Shown: positions 9,701 to 19,061 of the stretch, piece after piece | Layout: the number at the start of each line of letters is the position of its first letter | Numbering within the stretch: position 1 is the first letter of the stretch | Assembly (NCBI GenBank): GCA_016710075.1 | Contig: JADJLO010000038.1 | Location: 379,953-443,952 of the forward strand | Length of the DNA: 64,000 nt | Direction: 5' to 3' | Origin: Acidobacteriota bacterium | Lineage (GTDB): Bacteria; Acidobacteriota; Blastocatellia; RBC074 | Notes under the pieces: generated by a model | What the model saw: the letters and a program-made list of their open reading frames with translations, nothing else | Told to the model about the DNA's origin: nothing | The model's database searches: none | Program-made: the position numbers and the translations under genes

Positions 9701-12089
9701 AGTTCTGAGCCAGGTTCGCATTGGCTCGAACCTGAATCGAGAATGTCGTTACGCTCCCGGCCGGCAGTGTTGCCGCGCTGGTGCAGTTGACCACGGGCGA
9801 TGAGAGCGAGCAGGTGAATCCGCCCGGTCCGCTGATGGTCGTGCCCTGATAGGTCACTCCGGCAGGCAGCGTGTCGCTGACCTTGACTCCCGTGCTTGCA
9901 TCGCTCGGGCCGCGATTGGTCAGCTTCAACGTGTAGACGAACGTTTCTCCTGCGCTGACAAACTCAGGCCCGGTCTTGTCGATCGCGAGGTCCGTTTCGC
10001 GGACAACCACGACCGTCGCCGATCCCGTTGGATTCGGCCCGATCTGCGGGTCATTGTTGGTCACATTCGCCGTCACCGTGTTGGTCAGCGGGCCCGGCGT
10101 GTAGTTCGGCTGGATTCTCAGAATCAGCGTCACCTGATTCGCCGTGAAGGTCGTCCCGGCGGGCACTTTTCCGCTCGGCAGACACGTCAGCACCGTATTG
10201 GCGCCATTCATGCTGCAGGCCGCGCCGCCGAGGATTCCCGTCCCTCCTCCGAAGGAGTGGAACGTCGTTCCGGCCGGCACAGTGTCGGTGATGCCGGAGG
10301 CACCCAGCATCCCGTCACTTGGCCCGGGGTTCTCTACTGCGATGGTGTAGCTGATCAGTTCGCCCGCCGAGAAATTCGGAACCGTATTCCCGCCGAGTCC
10401 TGTGACCTGCTTGCGAAGTTTCACCGCCGCAGTACTGTTGACCGTTACATTTGCAAGATTGTCGTTGTTTGATTGATTGGCCGAAGTCGCGTTCGGCGAA
10501 TCACCCGGATTCGGATCGGTCGTGGAGGACGCGATGGTCACGCGGTTTGCGAGTACCGTGCTTCCGGCCACATCCGGATTAGCCTTGACCTTGATGGTAA
10601 AGCTCAACTCACCGGGTTGCGGGAAAATCCCGCTCAATGCGCCAGGGGCCAGGACGGGCATGGTGCAGATAACCGTTCCCGTCTGCCCGATTACAGGAGT
10701 CGTGCAGACGAGATTCGGATTGGCATTGGCCAGTGAAACGAAGGTTGTCTGCGCCGGAAGCGTGTCCGTAATCACCACATTGGCCGCATTCGATGGGCCG
10801 TTGTTGCGATAGTAGACCGTGTAATCGAATGTCCCGCCGGCATCGATGCTCGTCGTCGAGCTGACCTTGCGGACTCCGAGGTCCGCCGTTGCCTTGACCA
10901 GAGTGCTGGTCGGAGGCGAAGCATTATTCGATGTGTTCGGATCGGGTGTTGCGTTCGGCCCTGTTGATGCGATCGTCACCGTATTCTGGATCAGAGTCCC
11001 ATCAGGCACACCGGCAGGAACCCTCGCCTGGAAAGTAATGGTTCCACTCGCTCCCGCAGGCAATACTCCTGCGGCATTTGTTCCAAATCCGTTGGCAACG
11101 GGTGTACAGGTCACCTGCTGACCCGGCGCCGGGACAGGCGTGCAACTCAGGTTAGGCGCCTGGAAAGATCCGGGCACAAGAGTCAGATTCGCCGGAATAG
11201 TATCGACAATCTGAACTCCATTGGCACTGCCCGGTCCCGAATTTCTGTAGTTGATCGTGTAGGTGATGGTGTCGGCAGCGGTTGTGCCGCCTGCCGTCAC
11301 CATTGCCGGCGACGAGGTCTTCGTCACCTGCAGATCCGCATTCGGCCCGACCGCCGTGCTTGTGGTCGATGAATCATTGGTCGGATTCGTATCCTGCAAT
11401 CCGGCATTGGTTCCTGTCTGCGTCACTCCCACCGTTGCGGTGTTGACCACGAAACCGGGAGCCGGTGCGAAATTCGGATCGACTTTCAGTTTGAATGAGA
11501 TGGTCGCGGACTGTCCGGGTGTTAAAACTGCCGTCCCCGTGCAGGGGAATACGGCTGATCCGCCCGTACAGTTGAATCCCGGCGCGCTCAGACTGCTGCT
11601 GACATATGTTGTCTGTGCGGGCAGCGTGTCGCTGACCTGATATTCATTGGCGTTGACCGTGCTCGGACCGTTGTTGGTTACTTTGATCGTATAAGTGATC
11701 TCGTTTCCGGCGCTTACTGCTTCCGGAGTGGCTTTCTTCTCGATCGCCAGATCGGCCTTGCGATTGACCGTGGTCGTTGCAGTTGAACTCGATGTGTTGT
11801 CGTTCGGGTTTCCGTCGTTGTCGGTCCAAGTGACTGTCGCCGTGTTCTGTAGCGGCCCGGTTGTTCCGGATCCCACTTTCGCCACGACCGTCACCGTCGC
11901 GCTCTGCCCCGCTCCAAGCGTCACGGCCGGACAGTTGAGTGCTGTTCCCGCTCCGTTCGCCGCGCAGGCGCTCAGCGCTCCCGTGCCGCTCACGCTCACC
12001 ACCGCCGTTCCGCTCGGGAACGGATCCGTCAACTGCACGCTCTGCGCATCCGACGGGCCCGCATTGCTGACCACTATCGTGTAGGTCAC
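6705..12089 (-). CDS. Giant gene 1, DUF11-repeat fragment
   Basis: This 1,794-residue frame contains about 13 DUF11-like modules. Each opens with a pattern like ADLxIxKxxxPxxVxAG, then TYTxxVxNxGPSxAxxV and DxLPAG. Examples are ADLAIEKKATPEAVSAG, ADLQVTKTSSPAMVTAG, TDLAIDKTGPEFVSAG and ADLELVKDVISPAP. It ends at AGTKLRQTIS, where an internal deletion of about 200 bp relative to giant gene 2 shifts the frame. Its first codons are not a real start: it continues the module begun in the fragment upstream of 12097. The role is inferred as part of a long surface stalk. Confidence 0.8.
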   Translation of the reverse strand: MTYTIVVSNAGPSDAQSVQLTDPFPSGTAVVSVSGTGALSACAANGAGTALNCPAVTLGAGQSATVTVVAKVGSGTTGPLQNTATVTWTDNDGNPNDNTSSSTATTTVNRKADLAIEKKATPEAVSAGNEITYTIKVTNNGPSTVNANEYQVSDTLPAQTTYVSSSLSAPGFNCTGGSAVFPCTGTAVLTPGQSATISFKLKVDPNFAPAPGFVVNTATVGVTQTGTNAGLQDTNPTNDSSTTSTAVGPNADLQVTKTSSPAMVTAGGTTAADTITYTINYRNSGPGSANGVQIVDTIPANLTLVPGSFQAPNLSCTPVPAPGQQVTCTPVANGFGTNAAGVLPAGASGTITFQARVPAGVPDGTLIQNTVTIASTGPNATPDPNTSNNASPPTSTLVKATADLGVRKVSSTTSIDAGGTFDYTVYYRNNGPSNAANVVITDTLPAQTTFVSLANANPNLVCTTPVIGQTGTVICTMPVLAPGALSGIFPQPGELSFTIKVKANPDVAGSTVLANRVTIASSTTDPNPGDSPNATSANQSNNDNLANVTVNSTAAVKLRKQVTGLGGNTVPNFSAGELISYTIAVENPGPSDGMLGASGITDTVPAGTTFHSFGGGTGILGGAACSMNGANTVLTCLPSGKVPAGTTFTANQVTLILRIQPNYTPGPLTNTVTANVTNNDPQIGPNPTGSATVVVVRETDLAIDKTGPEFVSAGETFVYTLKLTNRGPSDASTGVKVSDTLPAGVTYQGTTISGPGGFTCSLSSPVVNCTSAATLPAGSVTTFSIQVRANANLAQNSTLRNLAAVTAAPGDQDNNPSNNNDEFVSVVTTGADLQLRKFADRTTVTSGTTGNQIVYTVEIVNNGPSNASLVMIEDQLPANVTFDTGFGTGGFIVTPLSSFSPNGMAPTPPQPTGASCSINPAGSNRIVCTVDNSGNGAGNDMIAGQRLQVQYRVSVPAGVPLGTAIVNAARVASFGPNNATPDPNAANNAFGVQVAVSQGADLSISKAVDVFDDGTTFDDNGDPVIAGQIVDYRLTINNQGPSDAANVVVTDTLPANARFISVNTGNSGFVCSPPAVGTMGGTLSCSRAILPPGVTNQNPAPANLPPVTIIVRVQVDPSIASGNVINSASVSSSTPDPGPGANSSSVSNPVNTSSMVDKFKSASPDPVIAGENLTYTLTIVNRGQSDAQNVVLTDVLPSFTSFVSWSGSGAFAAPATCTINGSTLTCKPQGGSAATPPDGILRAGATGTLTVVVKVASDAPETVGPNSFSLASSTPGVAGSSNAVTTKVIHKTDLAITKTAPSEVVAGSNIDYVLTVRNNGSSSFTNGTIHVTDTLPSADMMLVSATSTGPGILTNAFTCTQTGGVINCDYNVPPNAFFPPDGVATIVLKIKAPNNVIDGANFNNRADVGIINDANDPTDTNGDPMDMNPGNNSSQASSAVRTLADLELVKDVISPAPPAQVKAGENITYRLRIRNNGPSNAQNVRLEDIIPGNTVFLPGTITYGVGNLGFTAGSCIYNSPSTGAPQGSLTCVPNAQPAAIPPTAAGELVSSTNYDVITFQVTVNPSVIGGTLSTNQARALTTTNDPNSSNNTSLATSTATNAASQLTITKVVQSAVTTISYPSPAGPVGPASTSGTLALPGTGTTSVAVIPGTTMTYNLVVTNNGPSDILSPQIVDVLPAGVTFVSARKVSGNGTYNCSNFGSNVSCVAPMLPAPQNGVGNTATIEVVVRIDPSVKTALVNNATIEGTTNGFNTPIGAATQLTTPVQGVSDLVTTKTHTPDPVVAGTKLRQTIS

Positions 12090-14662
12090 GTTCTCTCGGC
12101 CACCACCGGATCCGGTGTGTCGGTCTTGATCACCGTCACCGCTGCATCCGTCTGCACCGCCGTCACTCCGTTGTCCGTGTCAGGCTTTGCGTTCGCTCCT
12201 GACTGGTCGCCGTCGTCACCGTCGCGATGTTGTTGATCGTCGTTCCCTGGTAGCTCGCCGCCACCTTCACTCCCAGCGTGAAGTTCACCGATGTCGGCCC
12301 GGGATTGCTCGCCGCCAGCACCGGCGTCGTGCATCTTACCGTTCCTCCTGCCCGACCGCGGGCGTCACGCAGTTCCATCCAGGCACCACGCTGATGCTCT
12401 CAAAGAGCAGTCCCGCCGGCAGCGCATCCACCCACTCCACGCTCTGCGCATCCGATGGACCGTAATTCCTCACCGTCACCGTGTAGGTCGCCACCGTCGC
12501 GCTTCCCGCCACCACCGTCGGCGGCGTCGAGTCGCTCTTGACCATCTCCACATCCGCAACCGCCGTCACCAGCGTCTGCGTCGGCCCCTGCGTGTTATTC
12601 CCCGTGCTCGGGTCCGGCGTCGCGCCGGGCCCGAACGTTCCGACGTTCGCCGTGTTGGTGATCAGCGTCCCCTGCGGCACGCCTGCTCCCACGCTCACCA
12701 CATAGCTGATCGTCGCCATCGCTCCGTTCGCCATCGTCCCGGTCGGCTGGCAGGTGAAGGTCGTCCCTCCGGCTGTTCCATTGCTCAGCCCCGTGCAGCT
12801 CCAGTTTGCGGGGATCGTCACGCTCGTCACCGTCGTGTTCGCCGGCACCGTTTCCGTCACCCTCACTCCCACTGCATCCGCGGGCCCGAGGTTGCTCACC
12901 TTGAGCGAGTAGCTGATCGTTCCGCTTCCGGCAACCAGAGGATTCGAACTCGGCACCGCCATTTTCTCTATCGCCAGATCCGCCAGCGCCGTCGATACAG
13001 GCGTCTGCACCGTCGAACTGTCATTTGTCGGATTCGGATCTGTGTACCCGGTTCCCGAGACAGGATCGACCTTCGCCGTATTTGCGATCACTCCGGGCAC
13101 TGGGGTGAAGGTCGCATTGACTTTCACCCTGACACTGATCAAGGCCATCTCGCCAGGGGCCAGGGCGGGACCGGTGCACGGGAATATTGCCGCGCCACCG
13201 GTGCAGTTGAATCCTGGTGCACTCAGGCTACCGCCTACAAGAGTCGTGCCTGAGGGCGGGAATGGAGTATCACTGACTACATATTCATTGGCATTGACCG
13301 AGCTCGGGCCGTTGTTGGTTACTTTGATCGTATAGACAATCTCATCGCCGGGCTTGACGGCCTCTGGAGTGGCTTTCTTCTCGATCGCCAGATCGGCCTT
13401 GCGATTGACCGTGGTCGTTGCAGTTGAACTCGATGTGTTGTCGTTCGGGTTTCCGTCGTTGTCGGTCCAAGTGACTGTCGCCGTGTTCGACAACGGCCCG
13501 CTTGTTCCAGGTCCCACTTTCGCCACGACCGTCACCGTCGCGCTCTGCCCCGCTCCAAGCGTCACGGCCGGACAGTTGAGTGCCGTCCCCGCTCCGTTCG
13601 CCGCGCAGGCGCTCAGCGCTCCCGTCCCGCTCACGCTGACTATCGTCAACCCGCTCGGGAACGGATCCGTCAACTGCACGTTCTGCGCATCCGACGGGCC
13701 CGCATTGCTGACCACTATCGTGTAGGTCACGTTCTCTCCGGCCACCACCGGATCCGGTGTGTCGGTCTTGATCACCGTCACCGCTGCATCCGTCTGCACC
13801 GCCGTCACTCCGTTGTCCGTGTCAGGCTTTGCGTTCGCTCCCTGACTGGTCGCCGTCGTCACCGTCGCGATGTTGTTGATCGTCGTTCCCTGGTAGCTCG
13901 CCGCCACCTTCACTCCCAGCGTGAAGTTCACCGATGTCGGCCCGGGATTGCCCGCCGCCAGCACCGGCGTCGTGCATCTCACCGTTCCTCCCTGCCCGAC
14001 CGCGGGCGTCACGCAGTTCCATCCAGGCACCACGCTGATGCTCTCAAACAGCAATCCCGCCGGCAGCGCATCCACCCACTCCACGCTCTGCGCATCCGAT
14101 GGACCGTAATTCCTCACCGTCACCGTGTAGGTTGCCACCGTCGCGCTTCCCGCCACCACCGTCGGCGGCGTCGAGTCGCTCTTGACCATCTCCACATCCG
14201 CAACCGCCGTCACCAGCGTCTGCGTCGGCCCCTGCGTGTTATTCCCCGTGCTCGGGTCCGGCGTCGCGCCAGGCCCGAACGTTCCGATGTTCGCTGTGTT
14301 CGTGATCAGCGTCCCCTGCGGCACGCTCGCTCCCACGCTCACCACATAGCTGATCGTCGCCATCGCTCCGTTCGCCATCGTCCCGGTCGGCTGGCAGGTG
14401 AAGGTCGTCCCTCCGGCTGTTCCATTGCTCAGCCCCGTGCAGCTCCAGTTTGCGGGGATCGTCACGCTCGTCACCGTCGTGTTCGCCGGCACAGTGTCCG
14501 TCACCCTCACTCCAACTGCATCCGCGGGCCCGAGGTTGCTCACCTTCAGCGAGTAGCTGATCGTTCCGCTTCCGGCAACCAGAGGATTCGAACTCGGCAC
14601 CGCCGTCTTCTCTATCGCCAGATCCGCCAGCGCCGTCGATACAGGCGTCTGCACCGTCGAAC
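11725..14662 (-). repeat. Tandem near-identical 1.64-kb repeat inside giant gene 1
   Basis: Sequence from about 11725 to 13020 is nearly identical to about 13365 to 14662, with an offset of 1,642 bases. This is close to 548 codons, or four DUF11 modules. Identity falls sharply outside these limits (compare 13025 with 14667). The few differences include three single-C losses in the first copy, which break its frame. Confidence 0.8.
12086..12350 (-). CDS. Giant gene 1, triple-frameshift patch
   Basis: Three single-base losses near 12347, 12199 and 12097 scramble one module here. When corrected, the patch reads GGTVRCTTPVLAASNPGP, then NNIATVTTATSQ, then GANAKPDTDNGVTAVQTD and DTPDPVVAGENVTYTI. 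The neighbouring duplicate copy at about 13735-13995 has the intact text, and comparison shows a C missing from a C-run at each of the three points in this copy. The open frames seen here are fragments of one protein, not separate genes. Confidence 0.7.
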
Positions 14663-17600
14663 TGTTGTTCGTTGAATCGGAATCCTGCAGACCATTTGTT
14701 GTGCCGGTACTCGTAATTCCGACTGTAGCCGTGTTGAGTATGGTGCCCGGAACCGGCGTGAAGCCGGCGCTCAACTGCACGGTGAAGCTGATGTTTGCCA
14801 TCGCTCCCGGCGCCAGGTCAACATTGCCCACGCATGGAAAAACACTCAGGCCGTTGCAGCTGAAACCGGGGGCGGTGATCGTCCCCTGAATCGGCACATT
14901 CGTGATCGGGAATGTCGGATCGGTTACCTGATATTCATTCGCCCGGACGTTGCTCGGGCCGTTGTTGGTCACCTTGATTGTATAGACGATCTGATCTCCG
15001 ACCTTGACTGCATTCGGCGTCGCCTGCTTGACGATTGCCAGATCCGCTCGACGCACCACTGTGACATCCGAAGTCGAGGTGTTGTTTGTCAGATCAGGAT
15101 CCGTGGTTGTCCCTCTCACTTGTGCCCTGTTGGTCAGCACACCTGCGTTCGCATTCGGATCTATCTGAGCTGCCACCAAAATCGTGTATTGAGCGCCTGA
15201 CGGAATCGATCCGCTGCTCATCAGGCAGTGGAAGTCAGTGTAGGAACCAACTCCAGGAGCAGGGGCGACCGGCCCGGCCCCTGCCATACAGGCGAAGCCC
15301 GGGGCACCGGAGGTATTGGCAGAAACGAACGTCACTCCCGCCGGCAAATCGTCGTCCAGAACTATTGGGGCCACTGAATCACTCGGCCCATTATTCCTCA
15401 GGACGTATGTGTAATTGACTGTTCCGCCCGCCCCAATGGGGCTCTGCTGTGTTGATTTGACCAGCGACAGATCCGCACGCGGAGTCGGTGTGGTCGTCAC
15501 CGTATCCTGGTTGTTATCGGGAGTCGGGTCGTATGTGCCTGGCGGCGGAGTCACCGATGCCGTATTGATGATCGGTTGAGTCGTATCCGGCTTGACTGTC
15601 GCATTGATGGTATAGGTCAGCTTGTTGGCTGCACCTGCCGCAATGTCCCCGTCGTATCGATGCTTCCCGTACCATTGGGAGCGCCGCACGGCCGCCCCTG
15701 TCGGCACACAACTCCACGTGGCATTGATCAATGATGCCGGCAGGGCATCGACAATCCTGGCCCCGACGACGTTGCTGATCCCGCCATTGGTCACGACCAG
15801 AGAGTAAGTGATCGTCTGGCCCGGTATGATAGTCAAGGGCCCGATCTTGTCGATCGCCAGATCCGCTCGCGGAGCCGCATTGTCGACATCAGTCGCGCTG
15901 TTGTTGGCCGGATTGATATCCGTGAAAGGCGCTCCCGGCGGAATGACGATCGATGCCGTATTGCTCAGCGGCCCCGTGGTCCCGCTGCTCACCGTCCCCG
16001 AAACCACGATCTTCAGGAAGTTGCCGGGCCCGCCCGTCAGGCTGGCCCCTGTGAAACTCACAATATTTCCGGCGCTGGCGTTGGTTCCGCACGATGCCAC
16101 TCCTGTTGGAGTACAGGTCACCGTCACCCCTGTGATGACCGCTGGAACCGTGTCTGCGATATTGAATCCGTTCGCCGTTCCCGCTTCGTTATTGACCACC
16201 ATGATGGTGTAGCTGATCGGGCCGCCCGGAATGTAGGTGTCGCTTCCGTCATCCTTGGTGATCGCCAGATCGTTGGGCTGGATCGTCACGCTCGCCGATG
16301 AGCTGGTGTTGTAGTTGTTGACGCCACCGCCAACGCCCGTTCGTTCATCCGGAGTCGTTCCGCTCTGCGACGTCCAGTTTAGATTCGCAGTATTCGGGAA
16401 TACCTGGTTCGAGGTCGCCGGAGGACAAGTCGGGGTCTTCGCACGATATTTGATGGTCACGGAGCTTCCCATCGGGAAGCTCCCCCACTGAGCTGTGACC
16501 ACCTGACCAAGTTCCGTCAGTGTCGTTGGAGCTGCGCTCGGCGGCGCAGCAGAAAACACCATCAATGAACCCGGATCGTAAATCATTCCTGTTGGAATGA
16601 CATCCTTGAGCTCAACGTCATATGCCGTGGCAGTGCTTTGCGGCGCGTGACTCACTGTGATCGTATAGGTCAGCAGTTCGCCGCATTCGGCCGTCAACTT
16701 GCTGACGGTCTTGTTGACCTGCAGACGCGGTTCGATCACAGAGACAGTCTGTGATGAAGGACCGCTCGTCACATTCGTATTGGTGTTGGGATCGGTATAG
16801 CCGACCGTCGCCACGTTAGTCAGCGGCGTCGTGTTGACATTGGTAGAGATATTATTGACCTTCGCAACCACACGCAGGATAAATGCATTTGATGCCGCGA
16901 CGTTGTCATTGACCGTCGTCACATCACCGAAACTGAAGGCAAGAAGCGCCCCGTCGCCCGGCGATACCGGACTGAGCACCGCCGCAAGCGGGCCGCCATT
17001 GTAATTGTTAGTCAGTATCCCGCCGCTGCCGATCGCCGTGGTGATCAGCGAATGGCCGACATAGGACATCCCTGCCGGCAGATCGTCCGAGACTACCAGA
17101 TTGCGGGTGATCCCTTCGGGCAGCGTCACCAGCAGGTTATAGACCACCTGGTCGCCAATCGTATAACTGGTCGGCGACGGCGCCAGCTTGCTGATTGTCG
17201 GAGTGTTGACCGTCACCAGCGAAGATGCTGTGCGCGTATAATTATTGACCAGGCCCGATCCGTCACGCTCTCCATTGGGAGCGCCCGAACCTCCGGGTGT
17301 ATTCGTCCCGGTTCCATTCGGTGAGGTCCCGGTCATCGGCAGACTCGAAAAGGCGAGATTCACCGTGTTGGGGATCTTCTGACCGGCATAAGTATTGGCG
17401 TTGATGACCGCGGTGTAGGTCACCATCACGCTGCCACCCACCGGGATAGCCCCGATTGCCACGTCCACGGTATTGCCCGCTGAGATATTAGTGATCCCGC
17501 TGGCGCCAAAGGCGGGTATCACGTTCACACTCCCGACATTTAATGTCAGGAATGGGGGCAGAACGTCGAGCATCCTTGTTTCAAAAGCCGTGGCGGAATT

Positions 17601-19061
17601 GGGCCCGCTGTTGGTGTAATTCACCGTGTAGGTGATGGTATCGCCGGCATCCCCAGTGACCGGGTTTGCACCCTTGGTCAATATCAGGTTCGGTTCCAGT
17701 ATGGTCGAGACGATATTATTCGATGTCCCGACATTCGCGCCGTTGTCAAATACATTGAAGTTGTTCGTGCGCGTCACGCCGGCAATATTGACCCCGTCAT
17801 TGAGAACCAGGGCATTGAATTCGACGAGGACATATTCCAGATTGGCATCCATATCCCCATTAACCAGATTGCCCAGCTTGAAGAAAACAGCGGTGCCGCC
17901 GGCATAGACATCCGTGTTTGCCAGGGCATCGTTCGAGACAGCCGTATCAGGAAGCGTGCATGCCGGGGTGATGGTGTTGATTGTCGTCTCATCGCCCGAA
18001 AGGATGATCGACGGATTCCCTGACAATCCGTTACAACCGGTCGTCGCAGCCGTCAAAGTGGTGGAGTTGATGCCGGCAACCATATTCGTCACAAAGGCGA
18101 ATTTCGCCGTGCCGTCATTGATGTACTGCAGACCTGCCGGGATGTTGTCTTTAAATTGCAGGTTGGTAGTCGACCCTTCGGGCAGACGTATCCTCAGCCG
18201 GTATCGAACAATCTCGCCAATGGCCAGATTCGGATCGGCGGTGTGCGCTTCGGAACTTCTGGCTATCGATTTGGTTGGATCGGTCGGGAAAATGTTGACG
18301 GTCGCAGTCCCCGTCGAAATGTAATCATTGACGCCGCCCGAGCCGTCGCGCTCGATCGCATCGACATTGTGCAGCGAACGCTGGCCGGGTGTTCCGTCCA
18401 GGCTCGACCACCTGGTCGTCGCCGTATTCGGGAATGACTGCCCCGGCATGACCGTTTGTGCCAGCACTCCACTGACGGTGATCGTAATCGTCCGGTTTGC
18501 TGTCTGGGAGATCAGATCAAACGGTGCCACGCTTTGCAGCGTATTGCCGCTCAGTGTGAAGTTCGCCAGATTCAGCAAACCGGCTGAATCTACGACTGAT
18601 GTAATCATCGGGGTCAGGACAACTCCCGGGATCGGATCATTGACCGTCACCTCGAAGGCATCAGGCGAATTGGCCGCCTGCGTCAGCGTAATTTTGAAGA
18701 CCACCGGATCATCGGCATCGCCGTTCGCGGATAAGCCCTCCGGACCGCCGTTGATACTCACCGTCTTTGTAGTGCCGACCTGCGGTGCGATGATTGTGAT
18801 CTCCGGCGCCGATACTGCCGGCAGCGTCCCGCCGGTAAAGCTCAGAACTGCTGAGTTATTCCTCAACTGCCCGGCCTGATTGATGGCGGTATTGAGCACC
18901 ACCGCCCGGTATGTGATCGTGATCGTCTCGGCCACGGCATTGTTGGTGTTGGAGTTCGTCACTGTGCCGAGGTTGAATGTCGCGCTTATCCCGTTGGCGC
19001 CGACCGCCGGATTCGGGCTCGGACTGGCCGGACCGATCGTTATCGGATTGCTGTAGTTCAC
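12336..19061 (-). CDS. Giant gene 1, main DUF11-repeat fragment
   Basis: This 2,241-residue frame is the longest piece of giant protein 1 and contains about 15 modules. Distal ones are more diverse (GTTKTVSINGGPEGLSA, PNLILTKGANPVTGDAG, RLQVNKTVSKLTAECG). Proximal ones form a four-module set beginning ADLAIVK/ADLAIEK, ADLAIEKTAVPSSNP, ADVEMVKSDSTPP and AAVTVIKTDTPDPV, which is repeated in tandem. A short patch at about 15640-15690 is read in the wrong frame: AVRRSQWYGKHRYDG replaces an expected GAPNGTGSIDTTG, a compensated pair of indels. The apparent start at 19061 is a frame entry, not a real start. Confidence 0.82.
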   Translation of the reverse strand: MNYSNPITIGPASPSPNPAVGANGISATFNLGTVTNSNTNNAVAETITITYRAVVLNTAINQAGQLRNNSAVLSFTGGTLPAVSAPEITIIAPQVGTTKTVSINGGPEGLSANGDADDPVVFKITLTQAANSPDAFEVTVNDPIPGVVLTPMITSVVDSAGLLNLANFTLSGNTLQSVAPFDLISQTANRTITITVSGVLAQTVMPGQSFPNTATTRWSSLDGTPGQRSLHNVDAIERDGSGGVNDYISTGTATVNIFPTDPTKSIARSSEAHTADPNLAIGEIVRYRLRIRLPEGSTTNLQFKDNIPAGLQYINDGTAKFAFVTNMVAGINSTTLTAATTGCNGLSGNPSIILSGDETTINTITPACTLPDTAVSNDALANTDVYAGGTAVFFKLGNLVNGDMDANLEYVLVEFNALVLNDGVNIAGVTRTNNFNVFDNGANVGTSNNIVSTILEPNLILTKGANPVTGDAGDTITYTVNYTNSGPNSATAFETRMLDVLPPFLTLNVGSVNVIPAFGASGITNISAGNTVDVAIGAIPVGGSVMVTYTAVINANTYAGQKIPNTVNLAFSSLPMTGTSPNGTGTNTPGGSGAPNGERDGSGLVNNYTRTASSLVTVNTPTISKLAPSPTSYTIGDQVVYNLLVTLPEGITRNLVVSDDLPAGMSYVGHSLITTAIGSGGILTNNYNGGPLAAVLSPVSPGDGALLAFSFGDVTTVNDNVAASNAFILRVVAKVNNISTNVNTTPLTNVATVGYTDPNTNTNVTSGPSSQTVSVIEPRLQVNKTVSKLTAECGELLTYTITVSHAPQSTATAYDVELKDVIPTGMIYDPGSLMVFSAAPPSAAPTTLTELGQVVTAQWGSFPMGSSVTIKYRAKTPTCPPATSNQVFPNTANLNWTSQSGTTPDERTGVGGGVNNYNTSSSASVTIQPNDLAITKDDGSDTYIPGGPISYTIMVVNNEAGTANGFNIADTVPAVITGVTVTCTPTGVASCGTNASAGNIVSFTGASLTGGPGNFLKIVVSGTVSSGTTGPLSNTASIVIPPGAPFTDINPANNSATDVDNAAPRADLAIDKIGPLTIIPGQTITYSLVVTNGGISNVVGARIVDALPASLINATWSCVPTGAAVRRSQWYGKHRYDGDIAAGAANKLTYTINATVKPDTTQPIINTASVTPPPGTYDPTPDNNQDTVTTTPTPRADLSLVKSTQQSPIGAGGTVNYTYVLRNNGPSDSVAPIVLDDDLPAGVTFVSANTSGAPGFACMAGAGPVAPAPGVGSYTDFHCLMSSGSIPSGAQYTILVAAQIDPNANAGVLTNRAQVRGTTTDPDLTNNTSTSDVTVVRRADLAIVKQATPNAVKVGDQIVYTIKVTNNGPSNVRANEYQVTDPTFPITNVPIQGTITAPGFSCNGLSVFPCVGNVDLAPGAMANISFTVQLSAGFTPVPGTILNTATVGITSTGTTNGLQDSDSTNNSSTVQTPVSTALADLAIEKTAVPSSNPLVAGSGTISYSLKVSNLGPADAVGVRVTDTVPANTTVTSVTIPANWSCTGLSNGTAGGTTFTCQPTGTMANGAMATISYVVSVGASVPQGTLITNTANIGTFGPGATPDPSTGNNTQGPTQTLVTAVADVEMVKSDSTPPTVVAGSATVATYTVTVRNYGPSDAQSVEWVDALPAGLLFESISVVPGWNCVTPAVGQGGTVRCTTPVLAAGNPGPTSVNFTLGVKVAASYQGTTINNIATVTTATSQGANAKPDTDNGVTAVQTDAAVTVIKTDTPDPVVAGENVTYTIVVSNAGPSDAQNVQLTDPFPSGLTIVSVSGTGALSACAANGAGTALNCPAVTLGAGQSATVTVVAKVGPGTSGPLSNTATVTWTDNDGNPNDNTSSSTATTTVNRKADLAIEKKATPEAVKPGDEIVYTIKVTNNGPSSVNANEYVVSDTPFPPSGTTLVGGSLSAPGFNCTGGAAIFPCTGPALAPGEMALISVRVKVNATFTPVPGVIANTAKVDPVSGTGYTDPNPTNDSSTVQTPVSTALADLAIEKMAVPSSNPLVAGSGTISYSLKVSNLGPADAVGVRVTETVPANTTVTSVTIPANWSCTGLSNGTAGGTTFTCQPTGTMANGAMATISYVVSVGAGVPQGTLITNTANVGTFGPGATPDPSTGNNTQGPTQTLVTAVADVEMVKSDSTPPTVVAGSATVATYTVTVRNYGPSDAQSVEWVDALPAGLLFESISVVPGWNCVTPAVGQEER

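Noticed and set aside
8526..13253. Several plus-strand open frames of 60-320 codons antisense to giant gene 1
   Set aside because: Low-complexity Arg/His-rich or Val/Thr-rich products that mirror the DUF11 repeats; no ribosome sites.
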